From: Pseudorhodoferax aquiterrae
GTDB taxonomy: Bacteria; Pseudomonadota; Gammaproteobacteria; Burkholderiales; Burkholderiaceae_C
DNA: 49,684 bases
Assembly (NCBI RefSeq): GCF_014652235.1
Contig: NZ_BMYK01000015.1
Coordinates: 92,130-141,813, forward strand
Direction: 5' to 3'
Of the stretch, positions 34,138 through 41,614 are shown piece after piece. The translations under genes were made by a program, and so were the position numbers. Each line of letters opens with the position of its first letter. The stretch's first letter is position 1. The notes beneath the pieces were generated by a model that was not told where the DNA came from, ran no database searches, and worked only from the letters and a program-made list of their open reading frames with translations.

Positions 34138-36114
34138 TCAGCCCGCGCGGCGTTGCGACGCCAGCCGGCGCACCACGGTGGCGAGATGGTCGATCTCGCC
34201 GAAGGTGTTGTAGAAGGCCAGCGAGGGCCGCACCGTGGTCTCCACGCCGAAGCGGCGCAGGATGGGCTGGGCGCAGTGGTGGCCCGTGCGCACCGCGATG
34301 CCCTCTTCGTTGAGCGCCTTGCCGACCTCCTCGGTGCTGTAGCCCTGGAGCACGAAGGACATCACGCTGGCCTTCTCCAGCGCCGTGCCGATCAGGCGCA
34401 CGCCCGGGATCTCGCCCAGCCGCGCCATGCCGTAGACCAACAGTTCGTGCTCGTAGCGCGCGATGTTCGCTATGCCGACCCGGTTCACGTAGTCGATGGC
34501 CGCGCCCAGGCCCACGGCGTCGGCGATGTTGCCGGTGCCGGCCTCGAAGGTATTGGGCAGCGGCTGGAACACCGTCTTCTCGAAGCTCACGTCGGCGATC
34601 ATGTTGCCGCCGCCCTGCCAGGGCGGCATGTCCTCGAGCACCTCGCGCTTGCCCCAGACCACGCCGATGCCGGTGGGACCGAACACCTTGTGGCCCGAGA
34701 ACACGAAGAAGTCGGCGCCGATGTCCTGCACGTCCACGCGCATGTGCGAGACCGACTGCGCACCGTCCACCAGCGCCTTGGCGCCGGCGCGGTGCGCCAG
34801 TTCCACGATCTGCTTGACCGGCACCACGGTGCCCAATGCGTTGGAGACCTGGGTCACGGCCACGATCCTGGTACGGTCGTTGAGCAGCTTTTGGTACTCG
34901 TCCAGCAGCACCTGGCCCGAATCGTCCACTGGGATCACGCGCAGCTTTGCGCCCTTGGCGGCAGCCAGCTGCTGCCAGGGCACGATGTTGGCGTGGTGCT
35001 CCAGGTGGGAAACGATGATCTCGTCGCCCTCGCCCACGTGCTGGCCGCCCCAGCTCTTGGCCACGAGGTTGATGGCCTCGGTGGTGCCGCGCACGAAGAT
35101 GACCTCGTTCACGTCCGGCGCGTTGATGAACTGGCGGACCCGTTCCCGGGCGCCCTCGTAGGCGTCCGTGGCGCGGGCCGCGAGCGCGTGCGCGGCGCGG
35201 TGGATGTTGGAGTTCTCGTGTTCGTAGAAGTGGCTGATGCGCTCGATCACCGAGCGCGGCTTGTGCGTGGTGGCGGCGTTGTCGAACCAGACCAGTTGGC
35301 GGCCGTTGACGCGCTCCGCGAGGATCGGGAAATCACGCCGCACGGCGTTCACGTCGAAGGCCGGGTGGCGGCCCGGGTCGGCCAGCGGTGCCGTCCCATG
35401 GGGAGCAGGCTTGGCGGGCGTTACGTAGCCGCTCGGCAGCACGACCGCGTCGACGAAGTAGAACCTCGGCTCGGCGGACGGCGCGGTCTGCGGCACGCCG
35501 CTGCCTTCCGCGATGCCGGCGGCCTGCGGCGGCGCGGTGTGGCCCGTGAATGGCAGGCCGGCCAGCGCATCCAGCGGGTCGGCTCCGCCAGCCGCAGGAT
35601 GGCCGTGCGACGTGTCGAGGAAGTAGTACGGCACGGCGCCTGTGGCCGGGTGCATGGCGGCCTGCTGGGCCGTGGCACCGGAGGCTTCTGGCACGCCGAG
35701 TGCGGCACCGCCGAAACGCGGCTCGTAGGCCGGCAAGGCGCTGACCACGGTGTCGGGCAGGCCGTTGCCGGCCTGGGCGTGCGGCAGCAGCGCCGGTGCG
35801 CGGTGGGCCAGCGAGGCCAGCGGCGTCGGCGAGGCCGGCAGCAGGTTGGCGCCGGGCGCGATGCCCTGCGGGATGGGCGTGCCAGGCACCGAGGGTCCGA
35901 AGCCCGCCGGGCTGACCAGCGGCGAGCCCGGCGGCGCGATGTTCACGGGTGCCTGCACGCCGGCCGGCACGCCCGCCGAACCCAATGCGGGAACGGATGA
36001 AGGGGGCGAGCCTGGCAAGGCCGCGAACAAGGCGTTGGCCATGCGCGCGAGCACCGCGGGATCGATCGGCGCCTCCGGCCCCACAGCCTGGGACGGCAGA
36101 GAAGCGATGGTCAT
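34138..36114 (-). CDS. Encapsulin-cargo cysteine desulfurase with long disordered leader (SufS-like)
   Basis: A 658-residue protein in two parts. Residues 1 to about 248 are Pro/Ala/Gly-rich and disordered, apart from a short helix at 18-32 and two aromatic motifs, PYYFLDT (162-168) and RFYFVDA (217-223), plus LPAYEPRFGG. The rest is a group II (SufS-like) desulfurase: VWFDNAATTHKP, HLEHHANIVPW, VDGAQSVSHM, PLP lysine in FSGHKVFGP (Lys 476), and catalytic cysteine in GHHCAQP (Cys 614). It releases sulfur from cysteine to give alanine. The leader fits the cargo-loading domain of desulfurases packaged in family 2A encapsulins, whose shell gene is directly upstream, separated only by repeat D1. 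Confidence 0.92.
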   Translation of the reverse strand: MTIASLPSQAVGPEAPIDPAVLARMANALFAALPGSPPSSVPALGSAGVPAGVQAPVNIAPPGSPLVSPAGFGPSVPGTPIPQGIAPGANLLPASPTPLASLAHRAPALLPHAQAGNGLPDTVVSALPAYEPRFGGAALGVPEASGATAQQAAMHPATGAVPYYFLDTSHGHPAAGGADPLDALAGLPFTGHTAPPQAAGIAEGSGVPQTAPSAEPRFYFVDAVVLPSGYVTPAKPAPHGTAPLADPGRHPAFDVNAVRRDFPILAERVNGRQLVWFDNAATTHKPRSVIERISHFYEHENSNIHRAAHALAARATDAYEGARERVRQFINAPDVNEVIFVRGTTEAINLVAKSWGGQHVGEGDEIIVSHLEHHANIVPWQQLAAAKGAKLRVIPVDDSGQVLLDEYQKLLNDRTRIVAVTQVSNALGTVVPVKQIVELAHRAGAKALVDGAQSVSHMRVDVQDIGADFFVFSGHKVFGPTGIGVVWGKREVLEDMPPWQGGGNMIADVSFEKTVFQPLPNTFEAGTGNIADAVGLGAAIDYVNRVGIANIARYEHELLVYGMARLGEIPGVRLIGTALEKASVMSFVLQGYSTEEVGKALNEEGIAVRTGHHCAQPILRRFGVETTVRPSLAFYNTFGEIDHLATVVRRLASQRRAG

Positions 36115-36174
36115 GTGGACGACCTTGGATAAAGCGCGTCGGACGCATCGCAGACGACGGCCGACGCAATCAAT

Positions 36175-36298
36175 GGTTCAGATGGCCGCGGAGCAGGCCA
36201 TGCGAGTGCACCCGCGGAACTGGCTCTGCCAGGCCGCTGGGCGCGCCCCCTGGGGGGTATTGGACGGCTACACGCAGTGAGTCCGTCCAAACGGGGGG
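36175..36298 (-). repeat. Structured repeat D, copy 1, between encapsulin and desulfurase genes
   Basis: A 124-base element, sister of 40578-40702. It has three consecutive hairpins: CTGGC-TCT-GCCAG (36220-36232), CCCCC-T-GGGGGG, and an 11-bp stem GGACGG-CT(A)CAC-GCA-GTGAG(T)-CCGTCC (36262-36288). In copy 2 the variable stem is GGACTT/AAGTCC, so both strands changed together. It follows the encapsulin stop TGA by 3 bases on the minus strand and precedes the desulfurase ATG by 60 bases. A role as an RNA structure inside the operon (processing or partial termination to set the shell:cargo ratio) is inference. Confidence 0.8.
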
Positions 36299-36301
36299 TA
36301 C

Positions 36302-37240
36302 TCATTTATAGGTGTCCAGCACCGAGTAGTCGTGGTAGCGGTTGATTTCCACGTCGTCCAGCACCGCGAGCGCGTCGGGCGTCAGCACGGCCAGCGAGCA
36401 GTACTGCGAGATCAGGTAGGAGGCGATGGCGTGGTTGTTGATGCCCATGAAGCGCACCGACAGGCCCGGGCCCTGCTCGCCCGCCAACCCGGGTTGGAAC
36501 AGGCCGACCACGCCCTGGCGCTTGTCGCCCACGCGCAGCAGGATGATCTTGCTCTTGCCGTCGGCCACGGGCACCTTGTCCGAAGGAATCAGCGGCACCC
36601 CGCGCCAGGTGATGAACTGTGAGCCGAACAGGCTCACGGTGGGCGGCGGCGTGCCGCGGCGGGTGGCTTCGCGGCCGAAGGCGGCGATCGTCAGCGGGTG
36701 CGCGAGGAAGAAAGCGGGCTCCTTCCAGACCTTGGTCAGCAACTCGTCGAGGTCGTCGGGCGTCGGTGCGCCGGACAGCGGGAAGATGCGCTGCTCGTCC
36801 GTGACCTGGGCCAGGAGGCCGTAATCCGGGTTGTTGATGAGCTCGCTCTCCTGGTTCTCCTTGATCGTCTCGATCGTCAGGCGCAGCTGCTCCTTGATCT
36901 GGTCGTGCGGGCTGCTGTAGAGGTCGGAGACGCGCGTGTGCACGTCCAGCACGGTGCTGACGGCGTTCAGGAAGTACTCGCGCGGGTGTTCCTCGTAGTC
37001 GACGAAGGTGCGCGGCAGCTGGTTCTCGCTCTCCTTGGCCGTGCAGGTGACCTTGATGGCCTCGGGGTTCTTGACCTTGTTCAGGCGGTAGATGCCCGCC
37101 TCCACCGGCACCCACTGCAGCAGATGCGTCAACCAGCGTGGCGTGATGGTCGCGAGCTGGGGAACGGTCTTGGTGGCGTTGGCGAGTTGGCGTGCGGCGC
37201 TATCGCCCAGGGCGACGGTGCCGCCTACGGTTGCAGTCAT
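36302..37240 (-). CDS. Family 2A encapsulin shell protein (SrpI-like)
   Basis: A 312-residue HK97-fold shell protein that assembles into an icosahedral nanocompartment. Diagnostic stretches shared with cyanobacterial SrpI are ARQLANATKTVPQLATITPRW, LQWVPVEAGIYRLNKVK, DLYSSPHDQIKEQLRLTIE, PTPDDLDELLTKVWKEPAFF, SLFGSQFITWRGVPLIPSDK and GLSVRFMGINNHAIASYLIS. There is no inserted cyclic-nucleotide-binding domain, so it is subtype 2A, not 2B. Family 2A shells package cysteine desulfurase and are linked to sulfur limitation and elemental-sulfur storage; the desulfurase with a disordered leader lies just downstream. The XRE gene lies 62 bases upstream. ATG 37240 fits the family N-terminus. Confidence 0.94.
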   Translation of the reverse strand: MTATVGGTVALGDSAARQLANATKTVPQLATITPRWLTHLLQWVPVEAGIYRLNKVKNPEAIKVTCTAKESENQLPRTFVDYEEHPREYFLNAVSTVLDVHTRVSDLYSSPHDQIKEQLRLTIETIKENQESELINNPDYGLLAQVTDEQRIFPLSGAPTPDDLDELLTKVWKEPAFFLAHPLTIAAFGREATRRGTPPPTVSLFGSQFITWRGVPLIPSDKVPVADGKSKIILLRVGDKRQGVVGLFQPGLAGEQGPGLSVRFMGINNHAIASYLISQYCSLAVLTPDALAVLDDVEINRYHDYSVLDTYK

Positions 37241-37302
37241 TCAAACTCCAGGGGTGTACACAAGAAGGACGGCGGCCAGTGTCTGGCCTGTCGGTAGGCG
37301 CT

Positions 37303-37572
37303 TCAACCGCCTATAGCCGCCAAGGCGTCGCGGTGTGCACGCCGCACGGACGCCACCTGTTCGCCGCGCGCCAGCAGCGAGGCCGGCTCCAGTTGCAGCG
37401 CCACCGCCAGCTTCTGCACGGTCACGATGGACACGATGACGCGGCCGCGCTCGATTTCGCCCACGTAGCTGCGGTTCAGGTCCGACAGCGCGGCCAGATG
37501 CTCCTGCGACCAGCCGCGCTGCTCGCGCAGCTGGCGCACGGCGATGCCGAAATGCTCGACCAGGCTGCTCAT
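37303..37572 (-). CDS. Small XRE-family helix-turn-helix regulator
   Basis: An 89-residue protein that is little more than a Cro/C1-type HTH: FGIAVRQLREQRGWSQEHLAALSDLNRSYVGEIERGR, with the recognition helix at about 32-42. It has no ligand or cleavage domain. It starts 3 bases after the serine acetyltransferase stop and ends 62 bases before the encapsulin start, so it is embedded in the encapsulin operon and may control it. An unattached XRE protein can act as repressor or activator; no obvious operator was found in the short gap. Confidence 0.83.
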   Translation of the reverse strand: MSSLVEHFGIAVRQLREQRGWSQEHLAALSDLNRSYVGEIERGRVIVSIVTVQKLAVALQLEPASLLARGEQVASVRRAHRDALAAIGG

Positions 37573-37575
37573 GGC

Positions 37576-38484
37576 TCAGCGCGGCAAGGGTGCGGCCTGC
37601 AGGCTGGCCTGGGTCACGCTGGCGCCGCGCGGCACGTCGTCGGTGATCCAGACGTTGCCGCCGATCACGGCGCCGGCGCCGATGGTCACGCGGCCCAGGA
37701 TGGTGGCGCCGGCATAGATGACCACGTCGTCCTCCACCAGCGGATGGCGCGGCAGGCCCTTCTTGAGCGTGCCGTCGCCATCGGCGGGAAAGCGCTTGGC
37801 GCCCAGCGTCACGGCCTGGTAGATGCGCACACGCTGGCCGATCACGGCCGTCTCGCCGATCACGACGCCGGTGCCGTGGTCGATGAAGAAGCCCGCGCCG
37901 ATGCTGGCGCCGGGGTGCAGGTCGATGCCGGTCTGCGCGTGGGCCAGCTCGGCGATGATGCGCGCCAAGAGCGGTAGGCCCAGGCCGTACAGCGTGTGCG
38001 CCAGACGGTGGTGGATGATGGACAGCACGCCCGGGTAGCACAGCAGCACCTCGTCCACGCTGCCCGCGGCCGGGTCGCCGTGGAAGGCGGCCAGCACGTC
38101 GCTGTCGAGCAGGCGGCGCGTGGCCGGCAGGCTGGCGGCGAAGGCCTTGACGGCCTGCAACGCCTGCTGGTCGATCTGCTCGGCAGGCAGGGGGGCATGG
38201 CGGTGCGCGTAGTTCAGCTCGAGCCGGGCCTGCTGCAGCAGGCCGTGCAGCGCGGTGTCGAGCTCGTGGGCGACGTAGTAGTCCTCGCTTTCCACGCGCA
38301 GGTCCGGCGGGCCCAGGCGCATCGGGAACAGCACGCCCTTCAGGCCCTCAACGATGCGGGCCAGCGCGTCGCGCGAGGGGAACTCCCGGCCACCGGGTTC
38401 GCGCGAGCGCTTCTGCGCGGCGCGCCATTCGTCGCGCACGCCATGCAGCGCGCGCACGATGTCTGCAACTTCGAACTGGGCCAC
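37576..38484 (-). CDS. epsC: Serine O-acetyltransferase (EpsC/CysE-like)
   Basis: A 302-residue enzyme that makes O-acetylserine from serine and acetyl-CoA, the carbon acceptor for cysteine synthesis. The helical N-terminal half is longer than in E. coli CysE. The left-handed beta-helix starts near 195 with HPGASIGAGFFIDHGTGVVIGETAVIG (catalytic His in IDHGTG), then RIYQAVTLGAKRFPADGDG and HPLVEDDVVIYAGATILGRVTIGAGAVIGG. This long EpsC-type form is the one seen beside family 2A encapsulins. It lies 54 bases after the rhodanese. It would supply cysteine, the substrate of the encapsulated desulfurase. Confidence 0.9.
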   Translation of the reverse strand: MAQFEVADIVRALHGVRDEWRAAQKRSREPGGREFPSRDALARIVEGLKGVLFPMRLGPPDLRVESEDYYVAHELDTALHGLLQQARLELNYAHRHAPLPAEQIDQQALQAVKAFAASLPATRRLLDSDVLAAFHGDPAAGSVDEVLLCYPGVLSIIHHRLAHTLYGLGLPLLARIIAELAHAQTGIDLHPGASIGAGFFIDHGTGVVIGETAVIGQRVRIYQAVTLGAKRFPADGDGTLKKGLPRHPLVEDDVVIYAGATILGRVTIGAGAVIGGNVWITDDVPRGASVTQASLQAAPLPR

Positions 38485-38538
38485 ATCTTTTCCTTGTTGG
38501 TGTTGGCGGATCGTGGGCGCCGAGGCCCGGTGCGGTGT

Positions 38539-39018
38539 TCAGTCCTGCTGCCAGGGCAGGCCGTGGAAGCGCCAGCCGTCGCCATGGCCACGCTGGCCGT
38601 TGGCATCGATCTCGCCCTCGAAGCCCTCGAGCACGTTGTAGACGTTGCTGAAGCCGGCCTTGGCCGCGGCCTCGGCGGCCAGCACCGAGCGCTTGCCGCT
38701 GCGGCACAGCAGCAGCACCACGGCGTCCTTGCCGCCGGCCTTGGCCAGCCTGGCCTCGAGCTCGCGCACGAAGCGCGGGTTGCGCGTGAGCGCCGTGCCC
38801 GTGGCCCAGGCCACGTGCTGGCTGCCGGGCACCTGGCCGACGAACTTGAGCTCCTCGGCCGAGCGCACGTCCACGAGCTGCGCGGCGCCGTCCTGCACCA
38901 GCTGCCAGGCCTGCTGCGGCGTCACGCCGCCGGCGTAGGACAGACCCTGCTCCGCGGCCCGTGCTCGGGCGTGCTCCAGGGCGGCAGGCAGGACGATTTC
39001 GGCGAGATCGGACGACAT
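38539..39018 (-). CDS. Rhodanese-like sulfurtransferase
   Basis: A 159-residue single-domain rhodanese. The active-site loop is CRSGKRS with Cys 105 preceded by VVLLL, and the CH2A-like segment LVDVRSAEELKFVGQVPGSQHVAW is intact. It should carry persulfide sulfur to or from the desulfurase. The N-terminal 30 residues are helical. It is the first gene of the encapsulin operon on the minus strand; the AT-richer 39019-39139 stretch upstream should hold the promoter. ATG 39018 (MSSDLAEIV) is preceded by GGAGC. Confidence 0.88.
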   Translation of the reverse strand: MSSDLAEIVLPAALEHARARAAEQGLSYAGGVTPQQAWQLVQDGAAQLVDVRSAEELKFVGQVPGSQHVAWATGTALTRNPRFVRELEARLAKAGGKDAVVLLLCRSGKRSVLAAEAAAKAGFSNVYNVLEGFEGEIDANGQRGHGDGWRFHGLPWQQD

Positions 39019-39139
39019 GGGGAAGCTCCAGGAAACAAGGGCGTTGGGGATGGGGTGGAACGAATGTAGGGCGCGTGCGCTGCAGAACAAACGACTGTTT
39101 TCTGGTTTCCAAAGAACCCCAATGCATAAGCGCGCGGCC

Positions 39140-39185
39140 AAAGAAAAGGCCGCACGCAGCCCCCTCGCGGGGACCACGTACGGCC
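39140..39185 (-). terminator. Intrinsic terminator after the sulfhydrylase gene
   Basis: On the minus strand GGCCGTACG and CGTGCGGCC form the outer stem, CCCC-GCGA-GGGG the inner stem, followed by TTTTCTTT. It lies 20 bases after the stop of the O-acetylhomoserine sulfhydrylase gene and separates it from the encapsulin operon, which therefore needs its own promoter at about 39019-39139. Confidence 0.82.
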
Positions 39186-39205
39186 TGTTGCCGTGCTGCC
39201 TGTGC

Positions 39206-40498
39206 TCAGACCGCTGCCAGCGCCTGCTCCAGGTCGGCCTTCAGGTCGTCGATGTGCTCGATGCCGACCGACAGGCGCACCGTGTCCTCGCCCACGCCGG
39301 TCTTGGCCAGTTCCTCGGGGGAGAGCTGGCGGTGCGTGGTCGAGGCCGGGTGCGTGGCCAGCGAACGCACGTCGCCGATGTTGACCAGACGCGTGAACAG
39401 CTGCAGCGCGTCGAGGAAGCGCGCACCGGCTTCCCGGCCGCCGCCCTGCCCCTTCAGGCCGAAGGTCAGGATGCCCGAGCCCGTGCCGCGCAGGTACTTC
39501 TTCGCCAGGCCGTGCTCGGGATGGTCTTCCAGCCCGGCATAGTTGACCCAGCCGACCTTGGCATGCCCTTGCAGGTGTTGCGCGAGCGCCAGCGTGTTGC
39601 TCGTGATGCGGTCCATGCGCAGCGCCAGCGTCTCGATGCCCTGCAGGATCAGGAAGGCGTTGAACGGCGAGATCGCCGCACCCGTGTTGCGCAGCGGCAC
39701 CACGCGCGCGCGGCCGATGTAGGCGGCCGGGCCCAGGGCCTCGGTGTAGACCACGCCGTGGTAGCTCACGTCGGGCTCGTTCAGGCGCTTGAAACGCTGC
39801 TTGTGCTGGGCCCAGGGGAACTTGCCGGAGTCGACGATGGCGCCGCCGATGCTGTTGCCATGGCCGCCCAGGTACTTGGTCAGCGAGTGCACGACGATGT
39901 CGGCGCCGTGCGCGATCGGCCGGCTCAGGTAGGGCGAGGGCACGGTGTTGTCCACGATCAGCGGCACGCCGTGGCGGTGGGCGATCTCCGCGATGGTGGC
40001 GATGTCGGTCACGTTGCCGGCCGGGTTGCCGAGCGACTCGACGAACACGGCCTTGGTGCGGTCGTCGAACAGCTTCTCGAAGCTGGCCGGGTCGCGGTGG
40101 TCGGCGAAGCGCGTGGTGATGCCGAACTGCGGCAGCGTGTGGGCGAACAGGTTGTAGGTGCCGCCATACAGCGCCGTGCTGCTGATGATGTTGTCACCGG
40201 CCTCGGCGATGGTCTGGACCGCGTAGGTCACGGCCGCCTGGCCCGAGGCCAGCGCCAGCGCGGCGATGCCGCCCTCCAGCGCCGCGACGCGCTGCTCCAG
40301 CACGTCCTGCGTCGGGTTCATGATGCGCGTATAGATGTTGCCCGGCACCTTGAGGTCGAACAGGTCCGCGCCATGCTGCGCGCTGTCGAAGGCGTAGGCG
40401 GCCGTCTGGTAGATCGGCGGCACCACGGCACGCGTGGTCGGGTCGGGCGAATAGCCGGCGTGGACCGACAGGGTCTCGAATTTCCAGTCGTTGGACAT
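39206..40498 (-). CDS. metY: O-acetylhomoserine (O-succinylhomoserine) sulfhydrylase
   Basis: A 430-residue PLP enzyme of the Cys/Met metabolism family that makes homocysteine from O-acylhomoserine and sulfide. Visible motifs are [79 protein letters not shown], the PLP lysine in [12 protein letters not shown] (Lys 208), and [12 protein letters not shown] near the end. The length and the [10 protein letters not shown] region favour the MetY type over cystathionine synthases. It lies upstream of the encapsulin operon on the same strand and shares the sulfur theme. Confidence 0.9.
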   Translation of the reverse strand: MSNDWKFETLSVHAGYSPDPTTRAVVPPIYQTAAYAFDSAQHGADLFDLKVPGNIYTRIMNPTQDVLEQRVAALEGGIAALALASGQAAVTYAVQTIAEAGDNIISSTALYGGTYNLFAHTLPQFGITTRFADHRDPASFEKLFDDRTKAVFVESLGNPAGNVTDIATIAEIAHRHGVPLIVDNTVPSPYLSRPIAHGADIVVHSLTKYLGGHGNSIGGAIVDSGKFPWAQHKQRFKRLNEPDVSYHGVVYTEALGPAAYIGRARVVPLRNTGAAISPFNAFLILQGIETLALRMDRITSNTLALAQHLQGHAKVGWVNYAGLEDHPEHGLAKKYLRGTGSGILTFGLKGQGGGREAGARFLDALQLFTRLVNIGDVRSLATHPASTTHRQLSPEELAKTGVGEDTVRLSVGIEHIDDLKADLEQALAAV

Positions 40499-40577
40499 AG
40501 GTCTCTCCTCGGTTTAGTTCAGTTTCTGATCGCGCATTGCGCCGTCGGCAGGATACCGATGCCCGCACGCAGGCCCT

Positions 40578-40702
40578 GGTTCCGAAGGCCGCGTAGCAGG
40601 CCATGCCAGCGGCCGCCGCGGAACTGGCTTTGCCAGGCCGCTGGCGGCACCCCCTTGGGGGGTATGGGACTTCTACACGCTGTGAGAAGTCCAAACGGGG
40701 GG
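40578..40702 (-). repeat. Structured repeat D, copy 2, upstream of the sulfhydrylase gene
   Basis: A 125-base sister of 36175-36298. It shares GGTTC, GGCCGCG, AGCAGGCCATGC, GCGGAACTGGCT, GCCAGGCCGCTGG, a CCCCCTTGGGGGG hairpin and the terminal hairpin with variable arms GGACTT/AAGTCC (40667-40692) around conserved CT(A)CAC..GTGAG. The hairpin CTGGC-TTT-GCCAG differs from copy 1 only in its loop. On the minus strand it begins 4 bases after the stop of the VOC gene and ends 79 bases before the metY start. No gene is seen in 40499-40706. Confidence 0.8.
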
Positions 40703-40706
40703 AATC

Positions 40707-41066
40707 TCAACTCACATCCGGCTCGACGAACTCGAGCCGGTTGCCGGCCGGATCGTGCACGAAAAAGCGCAGGTAGCCCGGCAGCGGCTGGTGTTCCTCG
40801 AGCGGGAAGGCCGCATCGAGCAGGCGCTTGCGCAACTGCGGCAGGCCCTGCACTTCGAAGGACAGCGGCGTGAGCCCGGGCGCCGCGGCAGCCTGCTCGG
40901 TCGGGACCAGGTCCACGCGCTGGCCGCGCGCAGCGAAGCGCAATACCGGGCCGGGTGGCTGCGGCATCCGCGTGAGGCCCAGCAGCTCGCCGTAAAAATG
41001 CGTGACCGCGCTGGCCAGGGCCGGCGGGAACGGCAGCTGCACGCGGTTGATGGCCTGGATGTCCAT
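40707..41066 (-). CDS. VOC (glyoxalase/bleomycin-resistance fold) protein
   Basis: A 119-residue single VOC module of two beta-alpha-beta-beta-beta units: AINRVQLPFPPALASAVTHFYGELLGLTR at the start and GYLRFFVHDPAGNRLEFVEPD at the end. The terminal EFVE glutamate is a typical metal ligand; the first-strand metal ligand expected as His is Gln or Asn here, so catalysis is uncertain. It lies upstream of metY behind repeat D2 and 8 bases after the small unknown gene, so may be co-transcribed. No substrate can be assigned. Confidence 0.8.
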   Translation of the reverse strand: MDIQAINRVQLPFPPALASAVTHFYGELLGLTRMPQPPGPVLRFAARGQRVDLVPTEQAAAAPGLTPLSFEVQGLPQLRKRLLDAAFPLEEHQPLPGYLRFFVHDPAGNRLEFVEPDVS

Positions 41067-41074
41067 GGGCGCGC

Positions 41075-41299
41075 TCACCAGGAATGCGCCAGCAGCACGG
41101 GCACGGCGGGCCGCAGCGCCGCCAGGGCCGCAGCGCGCAGGCGGGCGCGGCGCGGCACGTAGCCACGGGGGGCGCGACGGGCCAGTGCCTGGGCAGAACG
41201 TGGCGCCAGCTGCCAGGCGCGGGCGGTCACGTCCAGCACGCGCCGGGCCCAGGCGGCGGGGGTGGCTGGGTCGGATGAAAGGGTCACGGCATCGGCCAT
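41075..41299 (-). CDS. Small basic protein of unknown function
   Basis: A 74-residue, Ala/Arg-rich product (MADAVTLSSDPATPAAWARR...). The middle is strongly basic (RRAPRGYVPRRARLR) and the C-terminus hydrophobic (AALAALRPAVPVLLAHSW), so it could be a small membrane-associated peptide. GCAGGAG lies 8 bases before ATG 41299, a good ribosome-binding site, and the gene ends 8 bases before the VOC start, which supports it being real. I do not recognise a family. Confidence 0.5.
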   Translation of the reverse strand: MADAVTLSSDPATPAAWARRVLDVTARAWQLAPRSAQALARRAPRGYVPRRARLRAAALAALRPAVPVLLAHSW

Positions 41300-41556
41300 G
41301 GAAACAACTCCTGCAAGAGACTGTGGCCAGGCCACCGCAAAGGTCGGGCGGATTGTGTGCAGTTCCCTGGCGCAAGGGAACGAACCAATCGTTAGAACCT
41401 TATGCAGGCAGTGCGGGCCGCACGTTGGGCCCGGGCTGCCTGTTTCGCAGGCATCCTGTCGCAGCCCGCGCCAGGTCTGGCTTTGCGAAGATTCCCCAGG
41501 GCTTGTCCACAGCCTTGCCCACCTCGATCCGGGATAAGCGTCTCGGGCCCGGAAAC
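41300..41556. promoter_or_regulatory. Intergenic region with a hairpin, upstream of the small basic gene
   Basis: This stretch has no supportable gene. GTTCCCT (41362-41368) and AGGGAAC (41375-41381) form a perfect 7-bp hairpin about 65 bases upstream of the ATG at 41299. The AT-richer bases 41382-41405 behind it are the likely promoter on the minus strand. Further on (41406-41556) nothing is evident apart from the approach to the terminator at 41557. Confidence 0.4.
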
Positions 41557-41580
41557 GAAAAAACCGCCCGAAGGCGGTTC
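41557..41580 (-). terminator. Intrinsic terminator of the RNA-binding-protein operon
   Basis: On the minus strand GAACCGCC-TTCG-GGCGGTTTTTTCG: a 6-7 bp GC stem closed by a stable TTCG-type tetraloop and followed by six T. It lies 34 bases after the stop of the RNA-binding protein gene. Confidence 0.9.
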
Positions 41581-41614
41581 TGCAGAAGGTGCGCAGGCGC
41601 AAGCGCCCTGGCGA

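Noticed and set aside
36302-37240. Phage capsid interpretation of the HK97-fold protein
   Set aside because: There are no terminase, portal or protease genes nearby, and the sequence and neighbours fit the family 2A encapsulin.
39019-39139. A CysB-type activator site upstream of the rhodanese
   Set aside because: The stretch is AT-richer and suits a promoter, but I could not align it to a defined CysB consensus with confidence.
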